A stretch of DNA of 64,000 nucleotides from Bradyrhizobium erythrophlei (GCF_900129425.1 NZ_LT670817.1:7654001-7718000); one strand, 5' to 3'. Shown: positions 17,505 to 27,139, numbered from the stretch's first letter. Numbers and translations are program-made. Notes: generated by a model not told the origin, from the letters alone.

Positions 17505-17690
17505 ATGACTGATGAGATCGCCAACACAGCCCGCCTGATGAAGGTGGCCGAGGCTGTGGTCGATGAGCTGGACCGACAGGGTGTTGCCGAGGCTCTGGCC
17601 AGCCTTGGGTTCGATCCGATGGAGATGGCCAAGGCGGTCATCAAGGCGGCAGAGGGTGACGTGATCCCGTTCCCCGGTCCTCGTCATTAA
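17505..17690 (+). CDS. Small hypothetical acidic protein
   Basis: A 61-residue ORF starting ATG at 17505, with AGGA ten bases upstream. The protein is helical and acidic ('VAEAVVDELDRQGVAEALAS') and ends in 'VIPFPGPRH'. The codon use is coherent. Short proteins of this type are common in prophage-like regions of rhizobia, but I cannot name a family. No partner gene is evident. Confidence 0.5.
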   Translation: MTDEIANTARLMKVAEAVVDELDRQGVAEALASLGFDPMEMAKAVIKAAEGDVIPFPGPRH

Positions 17691-18179
17691 CCCATCGAGC
17701 CACCCTCTTGGCCTAGCCCACGAGGACGCTTCGCCCCGTACCCCCTCTTCGCCTTCAAGAATGTCTGGCTGTATGAACTTCGTGATGTTGCGAGGGCTCC
17801 TCCCTCAACATCGTCTCCCTTGAGGAATTTTTTTTGAAATTTACGACCGCTACGCGGCCGAAATCTCGTGAGCGCAGAATGACCGCTGATCCCATCACCG
17901 AAGGTGCAAAAGCCGCGAAAGAAATTGCCAAAGCTACCGACCGAGGAATAGCAGCCGTAAGCCGACTTGGCGGATGGCTAGACCGATCTTTGGCGAAGCC
18001 ATAAGGCTGCATTGGACTGCAGCCGATCGGAACTATCGAGGCACGATTGTCTTTAGAGATGGCTATCCATTCGGCGAGGAGTGCTTCGAACATCTGCGCA
18101 GCGTCTTTCTTGTGGCAAACCTGCGCTGCCTCCAAGCAAGTTTACTTTTTTCTCCTCACAACCTTGAATTTAAGCCAAG
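17691..18179. other. Mostly gene-free stretch with a relic ORF
   Basis: The only suggestive item is the relic described at 17879-18004. The rest contains poly-T/A tracts (near 17828) and no supported gene. It lies directly upstream of the ATPase gene and should hold the promoter of the ATPase-RT unit. Confidence 0.5.
17879..18004 (+). pseudogene. Relic N-terminus of an amphipathic-helix protein
   Basis: A 41-codon ORF starts ATG at 17879 ('MTADPITEGAKAAKEIAKAT') and contains 'VSRLGGWLDRSL' before a stop. This resembles the N-terminus of DUF4393-like proteins, in which an Ala/Lys-rich helix is followed by a GG-FL-D-FG stretch; a continuation 'FGEAIRLHW' is visible in another frame from about 17987. 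It looks like a frameshifted remnant. Weak call. Confidence 0.3.
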
Positions 18180-20435
18180 ATGGAGTGGCTCAAGCCTATA
18201 CATACACTCGCATCAGGGCTTTCTATGACAGTTTTCCCCGAAGCTGGCCCGAGGCAGAGGGTCATCGCTCTTATTATCTACTGCGGGGCGCTTCTCGCGA
18301 TCCAATACTGGATTGTTGAGCCGCATCTGCCGCCTGGCACAATAAATGGCCTCTGGTTCTACAGCGGCATAGCCAGCCTGCTGTTGGGAAGCCGGCTTCT
18401 CAACCCGTATTTCACCCCTCCGGGTGACGCTGCGACCAATGCGTTCGTCAGTTGCGTATCCATCCTCGCGGCATGGGAAGCGGCGCATGAAAAATCCATG
18501 CCTCTGGCCGCACTTTATTGGGCTGGTGCTTACTGCGTTGCCGTATTCATCATTTCGATCATCAGTCTTCTTCTTCGTCCGCCTCTGGGAATGCGTAGCC
18601 CTCCTTGGCTGATCGCATCAGAACGGTTCGCCCGCGCCTTGGGTGCACCAAATGTCATTTTCACAGTAGTAATCGTGGCAGCCGTATGGGTGTTTCACCG
18701 CTCGCAGCCGCTTCAAGTGTTCGCAATACTCACAGCGACCTTGTTCATTGTCGCCTTTGCGCCCATTGACCGGTTGCTCGCTTTTATTTCTTGGCTCAAT
18801 GATCTCGGCACTAGAACCGCGCCTGAGGGAGTAATTGGATTAATCGCGGCGCATCAATCGCCAGGCATAGTACTCATTCGACAGACCGATGGGGCCGCCA
18901 TCCCTGCGGGATGTCCACTGTTAGTTTGCGATGATGGCGGACCTCAGGCTTTAGGGGTCGCGTTGAATTATGTGGGTCGTGACGAAGGCAATCTGCTTCG
19001 TGTCCTGACCGTTCCCGTGCCTGCCCTACTGGCCCAACGTACAAATGCTGTGGCTACTGGTGTTGGCACCGGCGTTGCTGTGCAGCTCACACTTACGCCA
19101 GATGAGAAGGCGGCCATCCCGGCAGCGCACGCAGCCAGTATCATTCGGCGGATGGATCAATTTTGTGGAATTGTAGATCAGGACACCTCGCTCGACTTCC
19201 TACAGTTTGAAGTCATCGAAGATCGAGAAATGACAGAGGGCTGCCTTGTCGAAACGAACATCGCCGGGCAGCCTGTGCTCTATCAAGTGATTGAAGGTCT
19301 CACGCGTGAGGAAATAGTCCAACAGAAGAACAAGTATGGATATGCTCGCGCGAGGGCACGAAAAATCGGGCGCTGGGATGTCACGGATGCTTGCTTCAGG
19401 CCCGTCAAATGGTTGCCCAAGATCAATAGCCCTGTGTTCCTAAAGTTGGCAGAGGATTTCGTGCATTCCCCGACTGCCGTCGGCCATTTTCCTCGCACCG
19501 CGTACGGTGTGGACATAAACATTTCAGAAGCAGTGACGCACAACACCGCAGTGCTCGGAATTTTAGGGATTGGGAAGAGCTTTTTAGCCATTGAACTCGT
19601 GGAGCGAATGATTGCTGCCGGGATTAAGGTAATCTGTCTCGACCTTACGAACCAGTATTCAGACCTGCTCAACACCTTCCTCGACGTGGCGCATGAGACC
19701 GCGCAGCTCGATCTGCTGCGACTTGCCGAAGGACGCGGTGTGCCACATCAGAATAAAGAACAAGGCGGCACTCGGCCAGCATTCAAGGAAGCAATGAAGG
19801 CGCAGCTGACGGAATTCTTGCAAAACGAAAACCAACGGTTGCTGCGGGTGTACAATCCGGCCCAGTTTGACGTATGGCATCAGACGGGCGGCCTGTTCCA
19901 GGGCAGCGCAGCGATGGCGTCGCTAACAGCATGTGAGATCACGGCCATTATCTCAGAGGCAACGCTTGATATTGCTCAACAAGGAGGCATGACTGATACG
20001 GCTCGCATATGTCTCGTGTTCGAGGAAGCCCACTCCATCGTACCAGAGTGGAATTCGGTGGCATCCGAGGGCGACCGAACGGCGACGGCAGCGACGGCAC
20101 GCGCTATACTTCAAGGTCGAAAATACGGGCTTGGATGCTTGCTGATCACGCAGCGCACTGCCAACGTTACGAAGACCATTCTTAATCAGTGCAATACGAT
20201 CTTTGCTATGCGTACATTTGATGAGACCGGAAAGGACTTCCTTTCAAACTATATAGGCAGCGATTACGCTAAAATCCTACCCAGTCTTGAGGCTCGTCAC
20301 GCCGTCTTGTTTGGCAAGGCATCTTCCTGTGAAAATCCCGTGCTGATCCGATTAAACGATAGAGATACCTTCGTCGCCTCCTTCAGAGCTGCGCACCCGC
20401 CTCAAACGTTGCCAAACGCAGCTGTCCCGACATAA
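18180..20435 (+). CDS. Membrane-anchored HerA/DUF87-type ATPase, RT partner
   Basis: A 751-residue protein with two parts. Residues 27-205 hold about six hydrophobic segments (for example 'VIALIIYCGALLAIQYWIV', 'FTVVIVAAVWVF'), so it is an inner-membrane protein. Residues 215-290 look like a HAS-barrel-type beta domain. From about 440 a HerA/FtsK-fold ATPase follows: Walker A GxxGxGKS at 460-467, Walker B 'CLVFEEAHS' at 611-619 and the motif 'GLGCLLITQR' at 651-659. HerA-type ATPases are hexameric DNA pumps or translocases, often in defence systems. The start at 18180 has a poor ribosome site; ATG at 18225 is an alternative. The gene ends 35 bp before the reverse transcriptase gene on the same strand, so the two are probably an operon. 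Function is inferred. Confidence 0.8.
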   Translation: MEWLKPIHTLASGLSMTVFPEAGPRQRVIALIIYCGALLAIQYWIVEPHLPPGTINGLWFYSGIASLLLGSRLLNPYFTPPGDAATNAFVSCVSILAAWEAAHEKSMPLAALYWAGAYCVAVFIISIISLLLRPPLGMRSPPWLIASERFARALGAPNVIFTVVIVAAVWVFHRSQPLQVFAILTATLFIVAFAPIDRLLAFISWLNDLGTRTAPEGVIGLIAAHQSPGIVLIRQTDGAAIPAGCPLLVCDDGGPQALGVALNYVGRDEGNLLRVLTVPVPALLAQRTNAVATGVGTGVAVQLTLTPDEKAAIPAAHAASIIRRMDQFCGIVDQDTSLDFLQFEVIEDREMTEGCLVETNIAGQPVLYQVIEGLTREEIVQQKNKYGYARARARKIGRWDVTDACFRPVKWLPKINSPVFLKLAEDFVHSPTAVGHFPRTAYGVDINISEAVTHNTAVLGILGIGKSFLAIELVERMIAAGIKVICLDLTNQYSDLLNTFLDVAHETAQLDLLRLAEGRGVPHQNKEQGGTRPAFKEAMKAQLTEFLQNENQRLLRVYNPAQFDVWHQTGGLFQGSAAMASLTACEITAIISEATLDIAQQGGMTDTARICLVFEEAHSIVPEWNSVASEGDRTATAATARAILQGRKYGLGCLLITQRTANVTKTILNQCNTIFAMRTFDETGKDFLSNYIGSDYAKILPSLEARHAVLFGKASSCENPVLIRLNDRDTFVASFRAAHPPQTLPNAAVPT

Positions 20436-20470
20436 CGCTCGATTAAATCCCCCGGAAAATCTGGTGCAAA

Positions 20471-22054
20471 ATGCCGACGCGGCTTAGCAAATTGAGCATT
20501 GGTCGAGCTATTGACCATCTAGCAGCGTTCGGGGACACGGACGTCTTCCCGCACCTCATAGAGATCGCGTTCCTTTCGGCTAGACGAGACAAGATTATTG
20601 ATGAACTCTCGAAGCTGGACCTTGATTTGTTTCAGCCTGCCCAAGCTATCGAAACAATTGCTCCAAAAAGTCGCCTGGGTTTCAGGATTGTGCATCAGTT
20701 GCCCGTTCTGGAGACAATTCTATTTACTGCGGCTGTGGTCGAGATTGGAGCGGACTTAGAAAAGCTCAAGCGTCCGATTGATGAATTTGGACCATTTGCA
20801 TACCGCTTCTCGTCCAAGCCTAGTTCATCGCTCTTTGTCGAAGACCACTCGTATAGGGCTTGGTTGGAATGGCAGCGCGCTTTCGTGGCGAAAAATCATT
20901 TCACTCACGTTGTCCTAACCGACATAGCGGATTTTTATCAGCGCATTTACTTTCATCGTATCGAAAACATACTAGATGTCGCGACCACAAAAAAGGGCAT
21001 CAATGCGTTCATAAAAACTTTGATTAAGCAAATTCGGTCGAGACAGTCATACGGCATCCCAGTGGGAGGAAGCGCATCTCGTTTGTTGGCCGAGGCCGTA
21101 TTAAGCGACGCGGATAGTGCGCTAGCTGATGAAGGGTTTCTGTTTACTAGATATGTGGATGACTATCGACTATTTTTAGACGGCAATCAGTCGCCGTATA
21201 GTGCTTTGGCATTTCTAGCGGAGCAATTAGCAACCAGCGAAGGTCTGTCACTTAATGCCCAAAAAACAAAGCTGCTGAAAATTGATGATTTCAATGAGTT
21301 TCTATCTTCTCAATTGGTTGACGTTTCCGATGAGGCTGAACAATCGGCATTATATCAACTCAATCATGCTTTGTATTTTGAGGAAGAGCCATCTCAAGAG
21401 GATATAGAAAAGCTCAAGGCACTCAATCTTCTTGAAGTTCTGGAGAAAGAACTTTCCGAGGAGATGTGGGACTTCGGTAAGATACGCGCTATTTTTCTGG
21501 GGTTGCGTTTGACCGAAGACGAAAATGCTGCGGACTTTATTGTCACCCGCTTGGATGATCTAATTCCATTTATTAAGGAGGTTGTCTTACTTTTGCATGA
21601 GCTTCCTCGGGGAGCACCGTTTTTGAGTGAAGCCCTACGCCAGGCCATCGTAGGGCAGCTAAAAGCCGGTCCCGCGTCGTCTGTGCCAACAATACGGGTA
21701 TGGCTGATGGAGCTTTTCCTAAGGGGATGTTTGGAAATAGACCACCGCGGGCTGGTTGAAATCGCAAAGGATGAAACGCTCAGTAACCGACACAGTTTGA
21801 TTATTCGAGGTCTCAACAATGATGTTAATTTCTTTCGTCGCAACAAAACTCGCTTCGACGAACTAAACGGCTTCGAGAAGATGGCGTTTTTGATGGGTGC
21901 GACTTGCTTGCCAAAAGACGAGTTCAAAGCCTGGGTGGGAGCGGTCAAACCGAACATGACGCGTCCACTCGACGGGCTATTCTGTAATTGGATTGCTTCC
22001 AAGCCAGGCGAGTTGGCTGACCTGATCCGGGATCGCGGCGAAAATCGATTTTGA
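20471..22054 (+). CDS. Stand-alone reverse transcriptase, Abi/unknown-group (defence) type
   Basis: A 527-residue protein. Residues about 60-280 form the palm/fingers of a reverse transcriptase: motif A 'TDIADFY' (Asp151), motif B 'GIPVGGSAS' (195-203), motif C 'YVDD' (228-231) and a motif D-like 'NAQKTKLL' (262-269). All three catalytic aspartates are present. The C-terminal 240 residues are helical and unlike intron maturase or retron-specific regions, as in AbiA/AbiK and other defence reverse transcriptases. There is no obvious group II intron RNA around it. The sequence is AT-richer than its neighbours, a sign of transfer. It follows the membrane ATPase by 35 bp. A retron-type use of a small RNA has not been excluded. 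The exact subgroup cannot be set without a tree. Confidence 0.85.
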   Translation: MPTRLSKLSIGRAIDHLAAFGDTDVFPHLIEIAFLSARRDKIIDELSKLDLDLFQPAQAIETIAPKSRLGFRIVHQLPVLETILFTAAVVEIGADLEKLKRPIDEFGPFAYRFSSKPSSSLFVEDHSYRAWLEWQRAFVAKNHFTHVVLTDIADFYQRIYFHRIENILDVATTKKGINAFIKTLIKQIRSRQSYGIPVGGSASRLLAEAVLSDADSALADEGFLFTRYVDDYRLFLDGNQSPYSALAFLAEQLATSEGLSLNAQKTKLLKIDDFNEFLSSQLVDVSDEAEQSALYQLNHALYFEEEPSQEDIEKLKALNLLEVLEKELSEEMWDFGKIRAIFLGLRLTEDENAADFIVTRLDDLIPFIKEVVLLLHELPRGAPFLSEALRQAIVGQLKAGPASSVPTIRVWLMELFLRGCLEIDHRGLVEIAKDETLSNRHSLIIRGLNNDVNFFRRNKTRFDELNGFEKMAFLMGATCLPKDEFKAWVGAVKPNMTRPLDGLFCNWIASKPGELADLIRDRGENRF

Positions 22055-22153
22055 GACCCCGTCAGCCACACGCACGAGGACGGCCCCAGGGAAGGTGGCT
22101 CAAGACAGCCTCCAGCCCATGGTTGCGTATCAAACAGCCTGGGGCCACGATTG

Positions 22154-22288
22154 GTGTCAGCAAGCTGCCGCGAAACAATCGCGATCATCGATCCCATGGA
22201 AGCCGAACGCGAGAAGGTCGAGGTCGTTCGTCGCCTGACGCCCAAGCTGCGGGGCGAGAAACCAACGTTTCAATCTGCCTTCAGGTAG
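22154..22288 (+). pseudogene. C-terminal coding remnant of unknown protein
   Basis: An open frame gives 'IAIIDPMEAEREKVEVVRRL' followed by 'TPKLRGEKPTFQSAFR' and a stop; it reads like the genuine hydrophilic tail of a protein whose upstream part is missing. There is no start signal that fits. Family unknown. The rest of the gap from 22055 to 22367 shows nothing. Confidence 0.3.
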
Positions 22289-22367
22289 TGAAGAAAATGA
22301 CCTGATGTCTCCGTGCCGCCGGGTTCAATCTCAACTTCGTCCGCAGTTATTGGATGACGAAATGCCC

Positions 22368-23417
22368 TCAGTATAGCGGCGCGCCGTCAAATTTTTTAAG
22401 CTCCTCCTTTGTGAGGCGCCGCATGAGGTCAGACACATCAGCCTTGCGGGCTCCTTCGCGGGGCCGCCCCTCAAAGCGGTCAGCGTCAAGAAGTCCCATG
22501 AACAGTTGGAAGTCGGCATTGTTGCCGTTGTGGGGCGTCGCGGACATTAGTAAGAAGTGGCGCGCGCGACCGCCGACGAGCTGACCGAGTTTGTAGCGTT
22601 TGGTGTACTTCACCTCGGTGCCGAATAGGCTCGCTGCCATGCGGTGCGCTTCATCACAGATAACGAGATCCCAATCCGAAGCAGCCTGCAACTTCGCCTG
22701 CAGCGTCTCCGAGCGTGCGGCCATGTCGAGGCGCATGATCAGGTGATTGCGCTCAACAAAAGGGTTCCCAGTGACCGAGGTCTCGATCTGCTCGCGCGAG
22801 ACGATATCGAAGGTGAGATCGAACTTTTCCTTCAGCTCATCCTGCCACTGCTCAACCAAGCTGCCGGGCGCAATGATGAGACAGCGCTCCAGGTCGCCAC
22901 GAATGATAAGTTCTTTAATGAACAACCCGGCCATGATCGTTTTACCGGCGCCAGGGTCATCGGCCAGTAGGAAGCGCAACGGCTGCCGCGGCAACATCTC
23001 CCCATAGACAGCGGTGATCTGGTGCGGCAGCGGCTCGATACGGGAGCTGTGTACTGCGAGGTAGGGGTCGAAGAGGTGTGCGAGCCTGATGCGTTGGGCC
23101 TCGGAGGCGATCCGGAACGCCTCGCCATCACCGTCGAAGCTGAAGGCGCGGCTGGCCTGGACCAGTTCAAGTCGAGGCTCGGCATCGCGATAAAGCAGTA
23201 CCTCCGCCGGACCGTCGGCGCCTCGGTAGACGATATTTAGGGCGTCCGAGCCGATCCACTGGACGCGCACGACCTCGACGACCGCTGGGCCCGCCACCCC
23301 CCGTATCTTCGCTCCCGCAACAACCTTATCCAACGCCAACACAGATTGTGCTCCCCTGCCGGCGCACGGAATAGCACGTTTACCATGGGTCAGGTCTAGC
23401 TCGTTGATGCCATCCAA
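22368..23417 (-). pseudogene. SNF2-family DEAD/DEAH helicase, truncated
   Basis: The 349 residues match the N-terminal portion of large SNF2-like helicases found in phage-defence loci (DISARM DrmD or DUF1156/DUF499-linked helicases). Walker A is 'DDPGAGKTIMAG', motif Ia 'IIAPGSLVEQW', the DEAH box 'CDEAHRM' and motif III 'LLMSATPHNG'. The protein stops soon after 'KEELKKFDGAPLY', so the second RecA lobe and the long C-terminal part (several hundred residues) are absent. The start at 23417 ('MDGINELDL') is uncertain. Lacking lobe 2, it cannot be a working helicase. It points to an earlier, larger defence locus in this place. Confidence 0.8.
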
Positions 23418-23461
23418 GGCGTCTTTTCAGGCGCGTTTCCTGACAGGCCAAGCGTCGTACT

Positions 23462-25551
23462 TCACAAGCTGACCCGCATCTTTTGGGAGCGGCCCCGGCG
23501 TCCCGGCGTATCCGTCCGGCCCTCGTAGTCCGGCGCATCGGTTGCCAGGATACGCCCGTCAAAACCCTTGGCGTAGAAGCTGAGCGGATAAGGAATCCGG
23601 ATCGTGATCATCTTGCCATCCTTTAACGCCACGAAGCCGTCACCGAGATTGGCGGTGGACATCGGGATATTCTCGCCAAGTCCGGACGTGTTGTGCTGGT
23701 CGACCCAGGTGTAATAGCTCGACTCGGCGCTGTTCTCGCCGATGCCGTCGAAGCCAGGGCCGGGATACTGATAGATGGTCCAGCCCTCGGGGCAATGATT
23801 GCCGGTGGCGGTCGGCCCATTGAGCGGGCCCTTGCACTTGCGGCGATCGAAGCTGCCGAGGTGGCCGCTCGACAACGACGCCCAGACCACGCCGTTCTTG
23901 TCGATATCGCCGCCGCGGATTCCGAATGCCGGCGCCGGAACATTGAACACCTCCGACAGTCCGGTAGCCGGGTCAAATCGCAGGAACCCCGGAGGCCCAC
24001 CGAAGATGCCTACGGTGTACCAGATCGAGCCGTCGACCGGCGACGGCATCACCGCGTAAGGTCCCGAACCCGGGACGATCCGCTTGTCCTTGTTCGGATC
24101 GAGCGGGGCGTTGGGCTCGACATAATCGTCGCGCTTGCCGTTGCCGTTGGTGTCGAGCACGAACGGGGACCAGCCTTGCGACTTTGCGGCATCGCCGGTT
24201 TCGTCAAACATCTTGGTGTTGATCCAGCCGGCAACCGGGCCGGTGCCGCTGAGCCACAGCGTGTCGTTGGCGTCGTAGCCGAACTGCAGGTGATGGGTGC
24301 CAAAGCAGGTGTTGATGAAACTGTACTTCATCGTCCTGGGATCGAGCATCGCCACCTGACGGGCCGACTTTTCCAGCGGGAACACCTTGGCCGACGGGTG
24401 GTCGGAACCCTGTTTGCAGAACGCCGGGTTATCGATGCCGCGCACGGTGGCGGAGAGCCAGAGCCGGCCCTTCTCGTCGAACATGGAGTTGTGGTTATTG
24501 GCTCGCGTATCCCAGAGTTTTTGCTCGCCCCAATAGGCGGACGGCTCCAGCGGCTTCACGCTGGCGGCATGCCCGGGACCCATCGACTCCGGCATCTCTG
24601 GGTCCGCGACCGGCATCTTGAAGAACGACACTTCATTGGTCTTCGGATCCAGGATCGGCATATTATCGGTCGAATATTCGGGCGAGCCGTAAAGCGGGCC
24701 ATAGGCATTGACCGTCGGATTGCGCCGGTCGGACGAAATCAGATCGTGCAGGTATTTGTCGGGCGTCGACCACTCCCATGAAGTGATCACGATATTGCGT
24801 TCGACGCCTTGTGGACGTGGCGGCTTGCTCTTGGGCAGTTCGCCCTTGGCGACGCGGTCGGTCCAGTCGCCGAGATATTTGAAGGGGACGCCGCCGAAAT
24901 TGCCGGCAAGTTGGTTAGTCATCTGCTCGCCGGACTGCCCCGATTGGACGCGCCGCATCCAGGCCGCCGCGCCGGAATCGAACTTGCCGAAAGCAGCTGG
25001 TATCGTGCGAGTGCCTTCCTGGCCGAGCTGATGGCACCCGATGCAGCCGATATTCTTCATCTGCTTCAGCCAGTAGTCTGCGTCAGCTTTTCGGGAATGT
25101 CGCTCTTGCCGCCGAAATCGCCGGCAGGCGGAATTTTTATCATCGCATACCAGTAAATCGCCGGGTAATAATGCGCCGCTGCCGCTTCGTTCGGTGCCGG
25201 CACCGCCGTGTGATTAAGAAGCTGGCCCGGCTTTGCGGTGAGCTTGGCCGAATCCACCAAGCCATAACCCCGCACCCAGACGCTGTAATTCGCGGCCGGC
25301 AGATCGGGGATGAGGTAGCGGCCATGGTCGTCGGTGACGACGATGCGCGCGAACTTCGTCGGCAGTTCGGTGGTCTCGGCGATCACCCAGACTCCGGCTT
25401 CAGGGCCGGCCGCGCCGACAACAGTGCCGCCGATGTCGGTGGCGCCGATCGCTACGGCCTGCTGCGCATAGGCTGCGGTGGGGATTGTACCTGGCAGCGC
25501 TATCAAGCCGGCAAATATCGTCAACCGTGCAAGTACTCTGGTCACGAACAC
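23462..25551 (-). pseudogene. Carboxypeptidase-regulatory/cytochrome c/lyase-like beta-propeller protein, frameshifted
   Basis: Two frames form one gene. The 5' part (25066-25551, 161 residues) has a signal peptide ending 'AAYAQQ' and a carboxypeptidase-regulatory beta-sandwich ('DDHGRYLIPDLPAANYSVW'). It ends with a stop just after 'KLTQTTG'. The second frame (23462-25060) begins with a haem c motif 'CIGCH' and continues as a virginiamycin-B-lyase-like propeller ('YTVGIFGGPPGFLRFDP'). Reading across in the second frame at about 25075 gives 'ADYWLKQMKNIGC', the expected junction, so a single-base indel split the gene. The C-terminus also ends oddly near 'GRSQKMRVSL', suggesting a second lesion. 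The intact family is periplasmic and haem-binding; its function is unsettled. A sequencing error cannot be excluded. Confidence 0.75.
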
Positions 25552-26016
25552 GGCTCGCCTCCCGGCATGGAACCGACTCTTTGGCCGGTTTTCATTGTCG
25601 CCATTTTAGCAACAAGGTCGGCAGCGTCCAATGGCTTGAATCAGCCTTCGACTGACGTCCGCGCATGGCACTGGCCTCGCACGAAACTCTGTCTCGCCAT
25701 CGAAGAGCATTTCACGCCCGCGGGCGTTCGCTTGTGCATCACAAGCCTAATAGCGATCGCTTATGGTAACGGCGGGATCGCTTAGGTATCGGACAACATT
25801 AGCGAATGGCGCGCCATTCAGAACAAAACCACGAACTCTTATAATATTGAAATAATGACGTAATTTAATCAGTTCGCCCAGCATAGACGTTGCTTGTCGG
25901 ATCATATCGAAAGTCGCTGCGCGAGAAGGTGTCATCCTCTCGCGTTGACTTGTGGGCACGCTTCCGAGTTGTGCCAACATTGGAGGCGGTTTGCGCGGCC
26001 CCTCGCCGTTGAAGGA
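25552..26016. other. Gene-free stretch
   Basis: No supported gene. A 77-codon minus-strand open frame (25747-25980) lacks a ribosome site and family features. The interval contains the upstream region of the split propeller gene. Confidence 0.45.
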
Positions 26017-26472
26017 TCAAAGCTTAAAGTTTGCCTTTATTGTTCCCAGCTTCGCCAGATAGGTCCTGACGGACCCGGGAAGACCTTCAAACCAGGCCTC
26101 CTCCCGCCCCGGCGCGGGCAAAACGTGTCCGTATTCGATCATATCTGTGGGGTCCAGGTTGCAAAGATAGATCCAGACGTTTTCTTGCCTAACGCTAGTG
26201 ACGAGGCTGATGTCCTGCATCATCTTCGTCATCATGCCGGTCCGCTGTTCCTCGGTGCGACCCGCACGTATATCACCGCGGACCCAGATGTGATCAGACG
26301 TGTGTTCGCCCCCCAAATAGCGATCCGCTCGGGCCTCCTCGATCACCACTTGCACGAAATAAGAAGGGGCGCCTGTCGCCTCGCTATGGCGAAAGGTGAT
26401 CGCGTCCGCAATCTGATGTTTTTGATCTTGGCTGAACCTGTCTCTTGGCAGGTAACACACGTAGGTTGGCAT
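26017..26472 (-). CDS. Tautomerase-superfamily enzyme (Tautomerase_3-like)
   Basis: A 151-residue protein whose start at 26472 is fixed by AAGGAG seven bases upstream and gives 'MPTYVCYLPRDRF': removal of Met exposes Pro1, the catalytic base of the superfamily. Length is that of the fused two-unit tautomerases (cis-3-chloroacrylic-acid-dehalogenase-like) rather than the 62-residue 4-oxalocrotonate type. The segment 'DHIWVRGDIRAGRTEEQR' fits the conserved arginine region. The substrate is unknown; isomerisation of an unsaturated carboxylate is likely. A longer open frame upstream is not coding. Another, different tautomerase gene follows on the same strand upstream (26750-27139). Confidence 0.8.
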   Translation of the reverse strand: MPTYVCYLPRDRFSQDQKHQIADAITFRHSEATGAPSYFVQVVIEEARADRYLGGEHTSDHIWVRGDIRAGRTEEQRTGMMTKMMQDISLVTSVRQENVWIYLCNLDPTDMIEYGHVLPAPGREEAWFEGLPGSVRTYLAKLGTIKANFKL

Positions 26473-26749
26473 CGATATCTCCTTACGAATGAAATTCCTT
26501 TTCGAACGAACCCCGTTTGGCCCGAGGCGACTTTGTGCGTTGCATGTAATAGCCGGCACACGCACATAAGCTACACTTGGCAACTTGCGATCCTGGCACG
26601 ATGGCGGCGACTCGGCGATGAGATGGCGGAATGGGCCATGATGACCAAAACCTGCTGGTGCCCCGGAGCCAACGATACGGAGGCACAACCTTGGAAACAT
26701 CTGTCATGATATTCTCCTCACATCAGGTGCATGTTTTGGCGGATAGCTT

Positions 26750-27139
26750 TCACTTGGGCGCATATTGCATTTCGCCGTCGCCGAATGACCAGTCTTCGCG
26801 ATTTGTGTCGACCAAGTTGATCCAGATATCCTCCTTTCGCACATGAGCTTTCTCGTGGATCTCGTCAGCGATCCGGTGGAAGAATTTCTTCTTCACGTCG
26901 ACCGAACGCCCGCTGACCCAGGTGATCTGTATGATGATGAGGTCGCGTGTATAGTTCAGGCCTAGGTAACCCTCTTCCGGGTATATGATTTCGTCGGGAG
27001 CATGACGCGTTACTACCTGAAACTTGTCGTGCAACGGTACATTGGCGACCTCAACCATGGCATGATAGATCGCTTCGCTCACTACCCGGACACGCTCGGG
27101 TGGCGCGTCCTTACTCAAGTCTATTCTCGCTAACGGCAT
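26750..27139 (-). CDS. Tautomerase-superfamily protein (Tautomerase_2-like)
   Basis: A 129-residue protein starting at 27139 ('MPLARIDLSKDAPPERV') behind GAGGAGGTCA; Pro1 is again exposed. It contains 'QITWVSGRSVDVKKKFF' and 'WINLVDTNREDWSFGDG', shared with the paralogue at 33168-33557 ('EDWSFGAG'). These proteins are small isomerases of unknown substrate. The frame is open to 27448, and that extension encodes a hydrophobic helix and 'LDEQQVETVRDRQRRS', which may be a relic of a neighbouring gene; the Shine-Dalgarno and Pro1 decide for the short form. It probably shares a transcript with the tautomerase downstream. Confidence 0.8.
   Translation of the reverse strand: MPLARIDLSKDAPPERVRVVSEAIYHAMVEVANVPLHDKFQVVTRHAPDEIIYPEEGYLGLNYTRDLIIIQITWVSGRSVDVKKKFFHRIADEIHEKAHVRKEDIWINLVDTNREDWSFGDGEMQYAPK

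Larger units (their letters stand above)
15413..23417. mobile_element. Putative integrase-associated accessory (defence) island
   Basis: The segment between the last core-like gene (ending at 15264 side) and the cytochrome/lyase pseudogene holds an integrase, a half tRNA-Gly, relic ORFs, an ATPase-reverse transcriptase pair and a truncated SNF2 helicase. The base composition of the ATPase and especially the RT gene is visibly more AT-rich than its surroundings. The outer limits are not defined: no second copy of the tRNA end was found, so the coordinates are only approximate. Confidence 0.5.

Noticed and set aside
20300..22400. Group II intron around the reverse transcriptase
   Set aside because: No maturase or endonuclease domain, no visible domain V/VI-type RNA downstream, and the gene is in a tight pair with the ATPase.
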